Assembly (NCBI RefSeq): GCF_001042525.2
Contig: NZ_CP011921.2
Location: 806,001-870,000 of the forward strand
From: Francisella orientalis FNO12
Lineage (GTDB): Bacteria > Pseudomonadota > Gammaproteobacteria > Francisellales > Francisellaceae
Direction of reading: 5' to 3'
Length of the DNA: 64,000 nt
Position 1 is the stretch's first letter. The number at the start of each line of letters is the position of its first letter. The notes under the pieces were generated by a model. It did no database searches. It was given only the letters and a program-made list of their open reading frames with translations, and was not told where the DNA came from. Positions 51,313-62,167 of this stretch are shown here, piece after piece. The translations under genes and the position numbers were made by a program.

Positions 51313-54300
51313 TAAAAGCAGCAAAAATAATTTATCAGATTAGGTTATCTGGCGGACAAATTTTTTTAAAAGATAATCGCTTAGGTCTAAAAGGAGATGC
51401 GTCAAAAAACTTCCTCGAAGAGGTTAAACAAAGTAGCGATACAATTAAACATTTGTTGAGTTTGAATGAGTCGAATAAAAGTGAAATATTAAAATTATTT
51501 ACATGCTTATCTGAATCTGAATATCAGTTATCAGACCTTCAGAGATCTATTTTTGTTCATGTAATAAAACTTCAAGATAGTTCAACATATAACGTTCCAT
51601 TATGGTTTACCTTTAAAGGTAAAATGCAGTTACATCAATTACAGCATTTTATTAAATATATTGTAGCCAGTTTTCCTATACTTCGCAGTTGTATTAACGA
51701 TGCAATGGAGTTATCTTTTTTCCCCATAAAGAGTTTTAATATTGATTATTCAGAAATTCAGTTTAACGATATTGAGGTCTGGAAGCAAAAATGCGAGACA
51801 GAAAAGTTAGATTTATTAAATAATCAACTTATTTCCTTTAAAGTAGGATATTGTGAAAAATTAGATGAAACTTATGTTAGCTTTATGCATCATCATATTA
51901 TTGAGGATGTATTATCTTTAAGCATCATTAAGCAAAAAGTAAAAGAATATACATCAGAGGAAGATATTTCAGAGGTAGAAGATCAATCAAATAATAATAT
52001 ACACTATTACGACTATGTATTATATGAACAAGTTAAAAAGTCTTATTGTGAGCCATCTGAATATTATTCTAGAATTCGACAAGCATTAGCTTTTGAAGAA
52101 GATAGTATAAAAATAGAATTAGATAATAATGCAAATGTAGTATCTGGAAAATCGGTGGTTTTTGAGTTTGATGATAAATTAATTAGAGGTATTAAAGAGT
52201 TTAGCAAAGATTTTAATATCACTGAATTTAACTTGTTAATTTCTACTTATGCTTTAACTTTATCTAAAATATACGCTAAAAATAGAATTTTTATTTCAAC
52301 CACACTCTCAACAAGAGTGCCTCAACTAATGGAATCTGTAGGGCCTTTTATAAATGCGTTACCGCTCTCATTTGAGTCTAATATTAGAGAAATGAGCGTT
52401 GCTAATTTTCTTTCTTTAAGCCAAAGAAATCTTAATGATATTTTAGTGTTATCATCTATTTCATTTGATGATGTTTTAGCTCATGTTGATGAAGATAAGC
52501 GTACTATTTTACAAGATTTTGCCTTTACAATGCACAATCTTCCCAACAGTATCGATGATGAGCTACCAATTACAAATAAATTTAAAACATTAAAAGTTAA
52601 GTATCCTCTTTCAATAACAGTTACACAAATTAGCAAAAAACTATTTGCACATATAGAATTTAGTGAGCGTTTTTATACAGAAAGTATGATACAAGATTTT
52701 TTTGAAAACTTTAATTATATTCTTCAGAAAGTAGTTTCAAAAGAATACAGTTCATTAAAAGATATACTTTTATCAGTAAGTCAGTGTCAGAAGAAATCAA
52801 TAAAACTATTAAACCCATCATTACTAAATAAACCTATTTCTAAAACTATCGTAGATATGTTTGAAGAACAAGTTATAAATTCTTCTGAAAAAATAGCAAT
52901 AGTATATCAAGAAGAAAGCTTGACTTACTATGACTTAAATTATAAATCAAATCAACTTGCGAGAGTTATTTTAGATAAACTTTGTGAAAATAAAACTTAT
53001 AACTATAAAGGTAATAGTAAACCAATAATTGGTATTTGCTTAGACCGAGGAATAGATATGGTTATAAGTATGCTAGCTACCTTAAAAATTGGTGCTGCAT
53101 ATGTGCCAATGGATCCATCATTTCCTCAAGATAGAATAAACCATATACTAAAAGATGCCCAGATAGACTTAGTAGTTATTGACAATACGGTTAATAGTAG
53201 TTTCTTTTTAGAAAAAAAAGATTATTTAAATATTGATTTTCATCATTATAGTTATCAGGATTCACGAAACTTAAATATTAAAATTTCTGGTGATCAGCTT
53301 GCTTATATCATTTATACATCTGGTACTACAGGCTTACCTAAAGGAGTAATGATTGAACATGCTAGTCTAGTTAATTTTTTATTTGGAATAGAAAATATAC
53401 TAGGTAATAAAGGCACATTGCTATCTGTAACTAATATAACATTTGATATATCTATCCTAGAGATTTTTGGTGCATTAGTGAATGGGTTTAAATTAATAAT
53501 TGCTCCATTAATAGGTAGAAATGGTAGAAAAAATAATAAACTTATAAATGAAAATAAGGGAATAGATTTTAGTCTATTCTATTTTGGAAATCATAATGCT
53601 GATAGTGATAATCAAGATATAAATAAGTATAGACTATTACTAGCGGGAGCTAAATATGCCGATGACAATAGTTTTTCTGCCATTTGGACTCCTGAAAGAC
53701 ATTTTGGCACCTTTGGAGGGCTTTATCCAAATCCAGCAATTACTAGTGCTGCTGTGGCATCAATAACTTCTAATATTAAGATACGTACTGGAAGCTGTGT
53801 ACTTCCCTTACATGATCCAATTAGAGTAGCAGAAGATTGGGCTATAATTGATAATATATCTCAAGGTCGTGTTGAATTATCATTTGCAACAGGATGGAAT
53901 AAAAATGACTTTGTATTAGCTCCAGAAAATTTTGATAATAGAAAGGAGGTGTTAGAAGATAAAATAGAGATTGTTAAAAAATTATGGAGAGGAGAAAGTG
54001 TTGAGTTTCCTGGAGTTGATGGAGAATCTTTATTTATATCTACCTTGCCTCGACCAATACAAAAAGATTTGCCAGTATGGTTAACAGTTGCTTTTAACCC
54101 TGAGTCTTTTCGTAGAGCAGGAGAACAAGGTGCGCACATATTAACACATCTACTTGGACAATCTTTAGAGCAATTAAGTGAAAGAATAGAATTATACTAC
54201 CAAGGACTAGAATATTCAGGATATGATAAAAAAGATTTCAAAATTGCTCTTATGTTACATACGTTTATTTCAGATGATGAAGAGTATTCATTATCAAAGG

Positions 54301-57300
54301 TAAAGGAGCCATTTAAGCAGTATCTTTCTAGTTCAATTAATTTATTAAAACAAATCAAAAATGAGGATTCAGATAATATTAATGAAGAAGAAAAAAATGA
54401 ACTTTTGGAAATTGCTTTTCAAAGATATTATTATGAAAATGGTTTATTTGGAACACCAGAGTCTAAGATTGAATTTATTGATAAGCTTAAAGGTATAGGT
54501 GTTACAGAGGTTGCTTGTCTTATTGATTTTGGTATAGATGAAGATATTGTAATAGATAATCTCAAGTATTTAAATACGCTACGTAAATTAGCATTTGCTA
54601 ATGAGAATACTGATATAACACCATTAGAACTTATCAAAAAGCATAATGTAACACACTTACAGTGTACACCCTCATTGGCACAGCTAATTTTTAATTCTCA
54701 AGAAGAGAATAATATAAAGACTTTAGAAAAAATTTTAGTTGGTGGAGAGCCTATGACAATACATTTGATGCAGCAAATCAATAGAACGACATCAGCAAGA
54801 ATATTAAATATGTATGGTCCTACAGAAGCAACTATCTGGGCTACATATGCGAACTTAGAAAAAGTAAAAAAAATTACAATTGGTAAGGCATTACCTAATG
54901 TGAGCCTATTTATATTAGATAGAAATTTAGAACCTTGTATTCAAGGAATAGCAGGAGAACTATTTATTAGTGGTCCTTGTCTTGCAAGGGGGTATATTGG
55001 TAATACTCAGCTGACATCTGAGAAATTTATACCTAATCCTTTTGCTGATAAGAAAGATATTGAAAATGGTTTTTCCAAAATGTATAAAACTGGTGATATG
55101 GTGCGATTGTTAGAAAATGGTGAAATCGAATATTTGGGAAGAAATGATTTTCAAGTTAAAGTAAATGGTCATAGGATTGAATTAAGCGAAATTGAATATC
55201 AACTATTACAAATTACAAATATAGATCAAGTAGTCGTAACAGTAAAAAAACATTCCTCAGAACTAGGAACCACATCTTATATTGTTGCATATTATATAGC
55301 CAAAGAATATATTCCTTGTGATGAAATTGCATCTTACTTATCAAATATACTTCCTGAATATATGATTCCTAGTAAGTATATCCATGTTGAGACTATTCCT
55401 CTAACAACAAATGGAAAAGTTAATTATAAAGCTTTACCTGAGATAGATACAAGCTATAACATCAGCTATGTTGAACCAAGGAATGAGCTTGAAACAGGTC
55501 TTTGTCAGATTTGGTGTCAACTACTTAAATTAAATAGTATTAGTATCAATAATGATTTCTTTAGAAGTGGCGGAAATTCTATATTAGCGATTCAAGCATC
55601 ACATAAAATGAGTGAAATATTGGGTAAACGAGTTAGTTTAAATGATATTTTTCTGTTTAGAACAATACAAAATATTATTGATAATATTATTGGTAATAAT
55701 GAAATAAATATTCCTATTTTAAATCGTAAAACAGCGCCTTTATCATTCTCTCAAGAAAGATTATGGTTTATTCAGCAGTATGAAGATCAAAAATTTGTTT
55801 ACAATCATCCATTCTTACTTAAGCTGAATGAAAAAACAAATGTTAATAAATTTAAGAAAGCAATAGAATCAGTTTTTAATTATCATCAAATTTTTCAAAT
55901 GATAATAAAGCAGTCAGATAATTGTAAATATTATCAAGAAATCCAAAATGTTGGCGTACCAATTGTTGAATTAGATAATGTTAATAATAATGAGTTAGAC
56001 GAATTAATTTGTGATATAGTAAATTATAACTTTAACTTAGAACAAGAGCCTCCTTTTAAAGTTTGGGTTATTAATCAAAAACTATCTAATGATATTCTTA
56101 TTATTTTAAATATACATCATATAGCAATAGATGGATGGTCAATAAAAATTATATTTGATGATTTAGTTAAGTTTTATTATAATGAGCGCAAAGGATCGGC
56201 TATAGAAAATTCTAAACTTCAATTTACTGATTTTGCAACATGGCAAAACCAGTACTGGAATAAAGAAAGGCTTAAAAATCAGAAAAACTTTTGGATAGAT
56301 GAGCTTAAAGGATATCAACAAACAAATCTTTTATTAGATTATACTAGACCTAAAAATTTTGATTATAAAGGTAAAGACTTTACTTTTACCATTAATAGAT
56401 TATTATCAAATAAACTTCGTGATCTTGCTAAGAATCAAGCTGTAACATTTTATACATTAATGCTAAGTGCCTTTAATGTTTTACTATATAAGCAAACTGA
56501 TCAGCAAGATATAGTTTTAGGTAGTCCTATAGCTAATAGACATTATCATGGAGTTGAAGATATTGTAGGATTTTTTGTAAATACTCTAGCTATTAGAAAT
56601 ATTTTAGATCCAGATGTTTCATTTAAAACATTTTTAGTAAGTGTATATAATAAATTACTTGAAATACAAAAACATCAAGATTATCCTTTTGAAAAGTTAG
56701 TTAATGATTTAAATACACCTCAAAATTTTAGCCAACATCCGATATTTCAAATTGCTTTTGGATTACAAAATGCTGAGGAACTTAAAAAGCCTAATAATCT
56801 CTTTGAGCAACAAGATATATATAAATACTTTAAAGTAGCGAAGTTTGATTTGAGTATATTTATCGATGATAGTCAAGAAGATATAGCCTTTAATGTTAAC
56901 TATGCGACTAGCCTTTTCAAATATCAAAGTATTGAAATCCTACTTCAACGATTCGAATCACTTCTAGAAAATATTGTCTTAAATATTGATAAACCTATTT
57001 CGGAGCTAAATTTCTATATTGATCAAGATACTTTATGTATAAAAGATAATCAGAACTTAGTAAGTATATCGACTGATGTAATTAGTACTTTTAATGATCA
57101 AGTTAAAATCCAAAATCAAAAAATAGCTTTGATATATGGAAATCAACAAATAAGTTATATTTCGTTAAAAAAACAAGCAGAAGATTTAGCTAACTTAATA
57201 CATGATACATATTTTAAAATATATAATCGATCTATACAAAAGGATACTGTTATTGCTATATTTTTAAAACCAAGTGCTGAGTTAATTATTGCTAAACTAG

Positions 57301-60300
57301 CTATATTAATGACAGGATCAGCTTATGTAACATTATCTATAAATGATCCAAAAGATAGAGTAGAATATATTTTAAATGATTCTAAGGCATGTTTAATTGT
57401 TTCATCTAATGAAATTATTCAAACAAATAAAAATATAACTTCTTTTGATATATTAAATATAGATGATCAAAATATTGATAATAAGAGTAATTATCAATAT
57501 CAGAATAATTTTAGCGCAGATAGTTTAGCATATATTATTTATACATCTGGTACTACAGGATCTCCTAAAGGAGTTATGGTAGAACACCAAAATATTATAG
57601 CATTAGCTAATAACCAAACAGAGATTAATATTCAATCTGCTCATGTTATTGGTCAATTTGCAGATGTAACATTTGATGCTGCTATTTTTGAAATTTGGTG
57701 TAGTTTGTTAAATGGGGCAACACTTATAATACCAGAAAATAAACAAGAATTATTAAGTGATGCTGTACTGTTAGAAAAGTACATTGAAAAAAATAAGATT
57801 AATGTATTATGGTTAACAAAAATGATTTTTGACAATTTATTTGTTCAAAATAACTCAGTATTTAAAAGATTGGAATATTTAATAATTGGAGGAGAAGCTT
57901 TAAACAAGCTTTTAATAGAAAAAATTATTTCTATCAATGACCGTCCTATGAAAGTCATAAATGGTTACGGACCAACTGAGTCAACAACATTTACAACATT
58001 TTATAATTGTGATAATAAACTGTGCAGTACGGTCCCTATAGGTAAACCTATTGATAATCGACAAGTTTATGTCTTAGATAAAAATTTAAAACCAGTAGGT
58101 ATTAATATTATTGGTGAACTGTATATAGGAGGATTAGGATTAGCGAGAGGATATATAAATAATACTTCCTTAACTATGAAAACTTTCCATAAAAATATAA
58201 CTTTAAGCATAAAAGATAAACATATAGTTTGCAATCGTTTATATCAAACTGGTGACTTAGTTCGTTGGAATCTTGATGGTAATTTAGAGTATATAGGAAG
58301 AAGAGATAAGCAAATTAAAATTAGAGGCTATAGAGTAGAAATTCAAGATATAGAAAAAAATATATTAAAAATCCCAGGAGTTTTACAAGTTGTTGTATTA
58401 CTTATAGATAGAAAAAATCAGGAAACGAGAGATCAGAATATTTTAGTAGCATATTATGTTTCTAATATTGAGTATACAAATCTCGAGATTTCAGAAAAAC
58501 TATCCTTACATATTCCTGAGTATATGATTCCTAAATTTTTTATTTTTCTTGAAAGTTTACCAACAACAAAGAATGGTAAATTGAATAAATCGCGACTTGA
58601 AAAAATTCCACTTTATGATGTTAACAATAATTCTTCGATTATAGCTCCATCAACTCAATTAGAACATAAGATGTATAATGTATGGAAAGAAATACTAGGA
58701 ATTAAGCATTTTAGTATTAAAGATGATTTCTTTAGAGTAGGTGGGGATTCTATCCTAAGCATTCAGGTTTCATCAAAGTTAAGGAAGATAGGCTATAATT
58801 GTAGTGTTAGAGATATTTTTAAATATAGAACAATTGAGTCTCTTGCTAGCTTTTTGGAACAGAACAGCTTCCATCAAGAATACCTTACTGAGCAAGGTAT
58901 TTTATCAGGTGAATTTGATTTATTACCAATTCAAGAGTGGTTTTTTGATCAGAACTTTGACTATTCAGAGCATTGGAATCAGGCATTCATGATAAAAACA
59001 GATTTACTAGATATTCAGCGACTAGAATTAGCAATTGAGAAGTTAAGTTCACATCATGATGTTTTACGTATTCTTTTTTCAAAAAATAAGCAAAGACAAA
59101 TATATCAAGCACAAGGTAAAAACCATAAGTTAATGTCATTGAATGTAGAAGGTTTATCACCTTCAGAAATATCAGAAATATTAACTAAATGGCAGAGTGG
59201 TTTTAATATCTATGAGGGTCCTCTATGGAGTATGAGGTATTTATATGGATATGAAGATAATAGTGCTCGTATATTTTTTGCTTTTCACCATCTTATTATT
59301 GACTCTGTATCTTGGAGAATAATCATAGATGATTTGAGAGATTTTTATCTAGAAAATAATCCGCCTAAAAAACCAACGAGTTATAGGCAGTGGGTAGATA
59401 TTTGTAAAGAATATGCAAAACAAGTTATACCATTTGAAGAATACTATTGGTTAATGCAATTAAACAATGTAAATGAATCATATAATCTATTAAGTTTTGA
59501 TAAGACAATAAAAACTATAGAATTTGAGTTCAGTGAAAAAGAAACTAGTTGTTTGCTATACCAAGCTAATAAGGCTTATAACACAGAGATAGTTGACTTA
59601 TTATTGTCAACAATAGCATATATGCTTCGAGATTTGACAAACCATGACATAAATGGAGTAACTCTTGAAGGACATGGTAGAGAAGTAATTGATGAAAGAG
59701 TAGACCTAAGTCGTACTGTTGGATGGTTTACATCAATGTTCCCATTTTTATTAAATATTGGAAATTCAATTGGAGATACTATAACAATCATTAAAGATAG
59801 GTTTAGACTTGTTCCAAATAAAGGTGTGGGTTTTGGTATAATCAAGTCATATTCTAAACAAATAAAATTTATAGATGAGTTACCAAAAGTAAGCTTTAAT
59901 TACCTTGGTCAATTTGATAATCATCAGAATGGATGGTCTTTTGTTGATGAAAGTGTAGGACAAACAATCATAGATAATCAATCAAAATCATTTTTAAATT
60001 TGGATTGTATGATAATATCTAGAAAATTAAAGTGTCGCGTAACCTCTAAATTAGAAAATAATAGTATTAAAGAATTATTCATAAAGCATCTTTCTAAAAT
60101 ATCAGAATATTGTATGAGTATTGTTGATAATCAAAATAATATTCTGACATGTAGTGACTATTATTACGATATTGACTATGAACCTGTAATATTCTTAAAT
60201 GGTTCAAAAGTTCATAAACCTACATTAGTCATGATACACCCAGGAAGCAGCGGAGCAGAAGCTTATATTAATACTATTTGTCCATACTTAACGGAAAAAT

Positions 60301-60863
60301 ACAATATCGTTATTTTAAATAATTATCAAAAATACTCAAGAAATACTCTATCTCCTGACTCTATACAAGAGTTAGCAAAGCTTTATATATATTTTTTAAA
60401 CAAATATAAAGTTAACTTATCTAATTATTCAATATATGGATTATCTTTTGGTGCTACGGTTGCATATGAAATGTATAATCTAATGAAATATTTTGATAAT
60501 CAATGTCCTGAGAATATATTTTTAGTTGACCCAATATTTTTTAATTGGTTAGATTTTAAGTCTAATGAGCAGTATGAAAAATTAAAAAAAGTATATCCTG
60601 GACATGCTTTATATAAGCCTTCAAATTTAGATTCGGAAGCTTTTAAAAATAGCTTAAAACTAATTAAATGTAATAAGTATTCTACCTATAATGTAGAAGA
60701 TGAGTATTATACTAGTCTAGTAAATTTAATTTGTGATACAGATAATTGTGGTTTAAAAATTAATTTAAGAACGGAAAATGTTCTTTATGTTGAATGTGAT
60801 CATGATCAAACATTAGAACAACCATACGTAAAAGAAATAGCTGATTATTTAATAAGTTTTTAA
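51303..60863 (+). CDS. NRPS-2: docking-C-A(Gly)[MOX]-PCP-C-A(Val)-PCP-E-TE
   Basis: This is a 3186-residue synthetase that overlaps NRPS-1 by 10 bp. Residues 1-55 resemble a TubC-type N-terminal docking domain. C1 has HHIIED (near 198). A1 (about 515-1380) has code DILQLGMIWK, one change from the glycine code; a luciferase-like FMN monooxygenase (about 752-1097: WTPERHFGTFGG, SFATGWNKNDF) is inserted between A4 and A5. PCP1 GGNSIL (near 1423). C2 (from about 1478) HHIAIDGWS. A2 (about 1925-2430) has code DAFWIGGTFK, the valine code. PCP2 GGDSIL (near 2480). An epimerisation domain (about 2537-2943) has HHLIIDSVSW, EGHGRE and NYLGQFD. The thioesterase (about 2967 on) has GLSFGA (near 3045) and the C-terminal CDHDQ histidine. 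No stop or shift. Confidence 0.92.
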   Translation: MDIIKAAKIIYQIRLSGGQIFLKDNRLGLKGDASKNFLEEVKQSSDTIKHLLSLNESNKSEILKLFTCLSESEYQLSDLQRSIFVHVIKLQDSSTYNVPLWFTFKGKMQLHQLQHFIKYIVASFPILRSCINDAMELSFFPIKSFNIDYSEIQFNDIEVWKQKCETEKLDLLNNQLISFKVGYCEKLDETYVSFMHHHIIEDVLSLSIIKQKVKEYTSEEDISEVEDQSNNNIHYYDYVLYEQVKKSYCEPSEYYSRIRQALAFEEDSIKIELDNNANVVSGKSVVFEFDDKLIRGIKEFSKDFNITEFNLLISTYALTLSKIYAKNRIFISTTLSTRVPQLMESVGPFINALPLSFESNIREMSVANFLSLSQRNLNDILVLSSISFDDVLAHVDEDKRTILQDFAFTMHNLPNSIDDELPITNKFKTLKVKYPLSITVTQISKKLFAHIEFSERFYTESMIQDFFENFNYILQKVVSKEYSSLKDILLSVSQCQKKSIKLLNPSLLNKPISKTIVDMFEEQVINSSEKIAIVYQEESLTYYDLNYKSNQLARVILDKLCENKTYNYKGNSKPIIGICLDRGIDMVISMLATLKIGAAYVPMDPSFPQDRINHILKDAQIDLVVIDNTVNSSFFLEKKDYLNIDFHHYSYQDSRNLNIKISGDQLAYIIYTSGTTGLPKGVMIEHASLVNFLFGIENILGNKGTLLSVTNITFDISILEIFGALVNGFKLIIAPLIGRNGRKNNKLINENKGIDFSLFYFGNHNADSDNQDINKYRLLLAGAKYADDNSFSAIWTPERHFGTFGGLYPNPAITSAAVASITSNIKIRTGSCVLPLHDPIRVAEDWAIIDNISQGRVELSFATGWNKNDFVLAPENFDNRKEVLEDKIEIVKKLWRGESVEFPGVDGESLFISTLPRPIQKDLPVWLTVAFNPESFRRAGEQGAHILTHLLGQSLEQLSERIELYYQGLEYSGYDKKDFKIALMLHTFISDDEEYSLSKVKEPFKQYLSSSINLLKQIKNEDSDNINEEEKNELLEIAFQRYYYENGLFGTPESKIEFIDKLKGIGVTEVACLIDFGIDEDIVIDNLKYLNTLRKLAFANENTDITPLELIKKHNVTHLQCTPSLAQLIFNSQEENNIKTLEKILVGGEPMTIHLMQQINRTTSARILNMYGPTEATIWATYANLEKVKKITIGKALPNVSLFILDRNLEPCIQGIAGELFISGPCLARGYIGNTQLTSEKFIPNPFADKKDIENGFSKMYKTGDMVRLLENGEIEYLGRNDFQVKVNGHRIELSEIEYQLLQITNIDQVVVTVKKHSSELGTTSYIVAYYIAKEYIPCDEIASYLSNILPEYMIPSKYIHVETIPLTTNGKVNYKALPEIDTSYNISYVEPRNELETGLCQIWCQLLKLNSISINNDFFRSGGNSILAIQASHKMSEILGKRVSLNDIFLFRTIQNIIDNIIGNNEINIPILNRKTAPLSFSQERLWFIQQYEDQKFVYNHPFLLKLNEKTNVNKFKKAIESVFNYHQIFQMIIKQSDNCKYYQEIQNVGVPIVELDNVNNNELDELICDIVNYNFNLEQEPPFKVWVINQKLSNDILIILNIHHIAIDGWSIKIIFDDLVKFYYNERKGSAIENSKLQFTDFATWQNQYWNKERLKNQKNFWIDELKGYQQTNLLLDYTRPKNFDYKGKDFTFTINRLLSNKLRDLAKNQAVTFYTLMLSAFNVLLYKQTDQQDIVLGSPIANRHYHGVEDIVGFFVNTLAIRNILDPDVSFKTFLVSVYNKLLEIQKHQDYPFEKLVNDLNTPQNFSQHPIFQIAFGLQNAEELKKPNNLFEQQDIYKYFKVAKFDLSIFIDDSQEDIAFNVNYATSLFKYQSIEILLQRFESLLENIVLNIDKPISELNFYIDQDTLCIKDNQNLVSISTDVISTFNDQVKIQNQKIALIYGNQQISYISLKKQAEDLANLIHDTYFKIYNRSIQKDTVIAIFLKPSAELIIAKLAILMTGSAYVTLSINDPKDRVEYILNDSKACLIVSSNEIIQTNKNITSFDILNIDDQNIDNKSNYQYQNNFSADSLAYIIYTSGTTGSPKGVMVEHQNIIALANNQTEINIQSAHVIGQFADVTFDAAIFEIWCSLLNGATLIIPENKQELLSDAVLLEKYIEKNKINVLWLTKMIFDNLFVQNNSVFKRLEYLIIGGEALNKLLIEKIISINDRPMKVINGYGPTESTTFTTFYNCDNKLCSTVPIGKPIDNRQVYVLDKNLKPVGINIIGELYIGGLGLARGYINNTSLTMKTFHKNITLSIKDKHIVCNRLYQTGDLVRWNLDGNLEYIGRRDKQIKIRGYRVEIQDIEKNILKIPGVLQVVVLLIDRKNQETRDQNILVAYYVSNIEYTNLEISEKLSLHIPEYMIPKFFIFLESLPTTKNGKLNKSRLEKIPLYDVNNNSSIIAPSTQLEHKMYNVWKEILGIKHFSIKDDFFRVGGDSILSIQVSSKLRKIGYNCSVRDIFKYRTIESLASFLEQNSFHQEYLTEQGILSGEFDLLPIQEWFFDQNFDYSEHWNQAFMIKTDLLDIQRLELAIEKLSSHHDVLRILFSKNKQRQIYQAQGKNHKLMSLNVEGLSPSEISEILTKWQSGFNIYEGPLWSMRYLYGYEDNSARIFFAFHHLIIDSVSWRIIIDDLRDFYLENNPPKKPTSYRQWVDICKEYAKQVIPFEEYYWLMQLNNVNESYNLLSFDKTIKTIEFEFSEKETSCLLYQANKAYNTEIVDLLLSTIAYMLRDLTNHDINGVTLEGHGREVIDERVDLSRTVGWFTSMFPFLLNIGNSIGDTITIIKDRFRLVPNKGVGFGIIKSYSKQIKFIDELPKVSFNYLGQFDNHQNGWSFVDESVGQTIIDNQSKSFLNLDCMIISRKLKCRVTSKLENNSIKELFIKHLSKISEYCMSIVDNQNNILTCSDYYYDIDYEPVIFLNGSKVHKPTLVMIHPGSSGAEAYINTICPYLTEKYNIVILNNYQKYSRNTLSPDSIQELAKLYIYFLNKYKVNLSNYSIYGLSFGATVAYEMYNLMKYFDNQCPENIFLVDPIFFNWLDFKSNEQYEKLKKVYPGHALYKPSNLDSEAFKNSLKLIKCNKYSTYNVEDEYYTSLVNLICDTDNCGLKINLRTENVLYVECDHDQTLEQPYVKEIADYLISF

Positions 60864-60885
60864 AAATAGGAGATCTTAGAGCATT

Positions 60886-62130
60886 ATGAAGCAAACAATA
60901 CAGCGAGAGACTATTTTAGCTATTATTAGTCCAACACGGGTACATTTATATGATTTTAATAAATTACAACTTCCAAAAGTTAATTCAAGAAAATGTTTAA
61001 TTATTGTATCTGATGAAATTGGATTTAGGAAATATCTTCCTCCTCACATACAAGAGATTAGTAAAATTGTAAATTTAGTCAGTTATAATGAACAGGTTAA
61101 ATTTTTTTCACTTGATGAAATTAAATTAATAATAGAGGAGCTATTAGAAGAGGGGGATTCAATAAGGATAATTTCTGATGAAGAAATGTTTTTAGATGAT
61201 GTTGCTAAGTTAAATAAAGAATATAATCTAGTAGGATTTAAGCCTGATCATATAAATATATTTCGCGATAAATATCTTATGAAAATTGAATTAGAAAATA
61301 AATGTATGTCTAATGAAATACTTAAAATCCCATTCTTTTACAAGCTTAATAAACAGCAAAACCTACCTAATATTAGCTTTCCGATTATATGTAAGCCTTT
61401 AAATTTAGCTGGTAGTATTGGAGTTCGTAAATGTGTTTCTATTTTAGAGTTGAAATCATATTTAGATAATACTAACGACTCAATTATATGCGAAGAATAT
61501 ATTGAAGGTAATCTGATTCATTGTGATGCATTGGTACAATCCAACAAAATATTATATTTAAATTCTGCCAAATATTTCGAGCCTATGGATAAGGCAACAA
61601 AAAAATCAAAGTTTATTGGTAGCGAAATTATTTGTAATAAAGAAACAAAACAGCATTTATTAAAAATTATTAAACTTATAGTTAATAGCTATGATATTCC
61701 TGATGGAATGATACATGTTGAACTTTTAGAAAAAAATAATAAATTCTACTTTGTAGAAATAGGAGTTAGACCAGCAGGTGCATGGATATCTAGAATGTAT
61801 GATAAGGCTTTTGGAATTAATATATTTAATCATCATATAGAAGTGAATTATATGATACCTTATTATTTTGAGAATGCGATTATTAATAAGTATGTGATGG
61901 GGCTACACTTCCTAGTACAGAAATCAGGAGTTATAACAAGTATAATTTCTCCGGAGATTGAATATAATAACTTTGATTATTATGTAGTTAATTCTAAGTT
62001 AAACAACTATCAATATAAAACGAACTCTATGTTAGATTGGGTTTGTGAATATATTATATTCGATAACTCTAAAGAAAAGTATTTAGAAACTTTTAATTTA
62101 GCAAAAAGCACTAATGTCATTTTAAAGTAA
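60886..62130 (+). CDS. ATP-grasp ligase-like protein
   Basis: This 414-residue protein has the ATP-grasp fold. The nucleotide-binding lysine segment FPIICKPLNLAGSIGVRKC lies near residues 165-183, the second part near CEEYIEGNLIHCDALVQ, and the Mg-binding Glu/Asn-type motif VELLEKNNKFYFVEIGVRPAGAW near 280-302. Such enzymes join a carboxylate to an amine or thiol, or ligate amino acids. It follows NRPS-2 by 22 bp with a GGAG-like site, so it is probably in the operon. It might extend or modify the peptide, make a precursor, or give self-protection; none is decided by sequence. Confidence 0.75.
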   Translation: MKQTIQRETILAIISPTRVHLYDFNKLQLPKVNSRKCLIIVSDEIGFRKYLPPHIQEISKIVNLVSYNEQVKFFSLDEIKLIIEELLEEGDSIRIISDEEMFLDDVAKLNKEYNLVGFKPDHINIFRDKYLMKIELENKCMSNEILKIPFFYKLNKQQNLPNISFPIICKPLNLAGSIGVRKCVSILELKSYLDNTNDSIICEEYIEGNLIHCDALVQSNKILYLNSAKYFEPMDKATKKSKFIGSEIICNKETKQHLLKIIKLIVNSYDIPDGMIHVELLEKNNKFYFVEIGVRPAGAWISRMYDKAFGINIFNHHIEVNYMIPYYFENAIINKYVMGLHFLVQKSGVITSIISPEIEYNNFDYYVVNSKLNNYQYKTNSMLDWVCEYIIFDNSKEKYLETFNLAKSTNVILK

Positions 62131-62167
62131 TTATAAAAATATTAACTCGAGTTTAATAAGGATGTAT

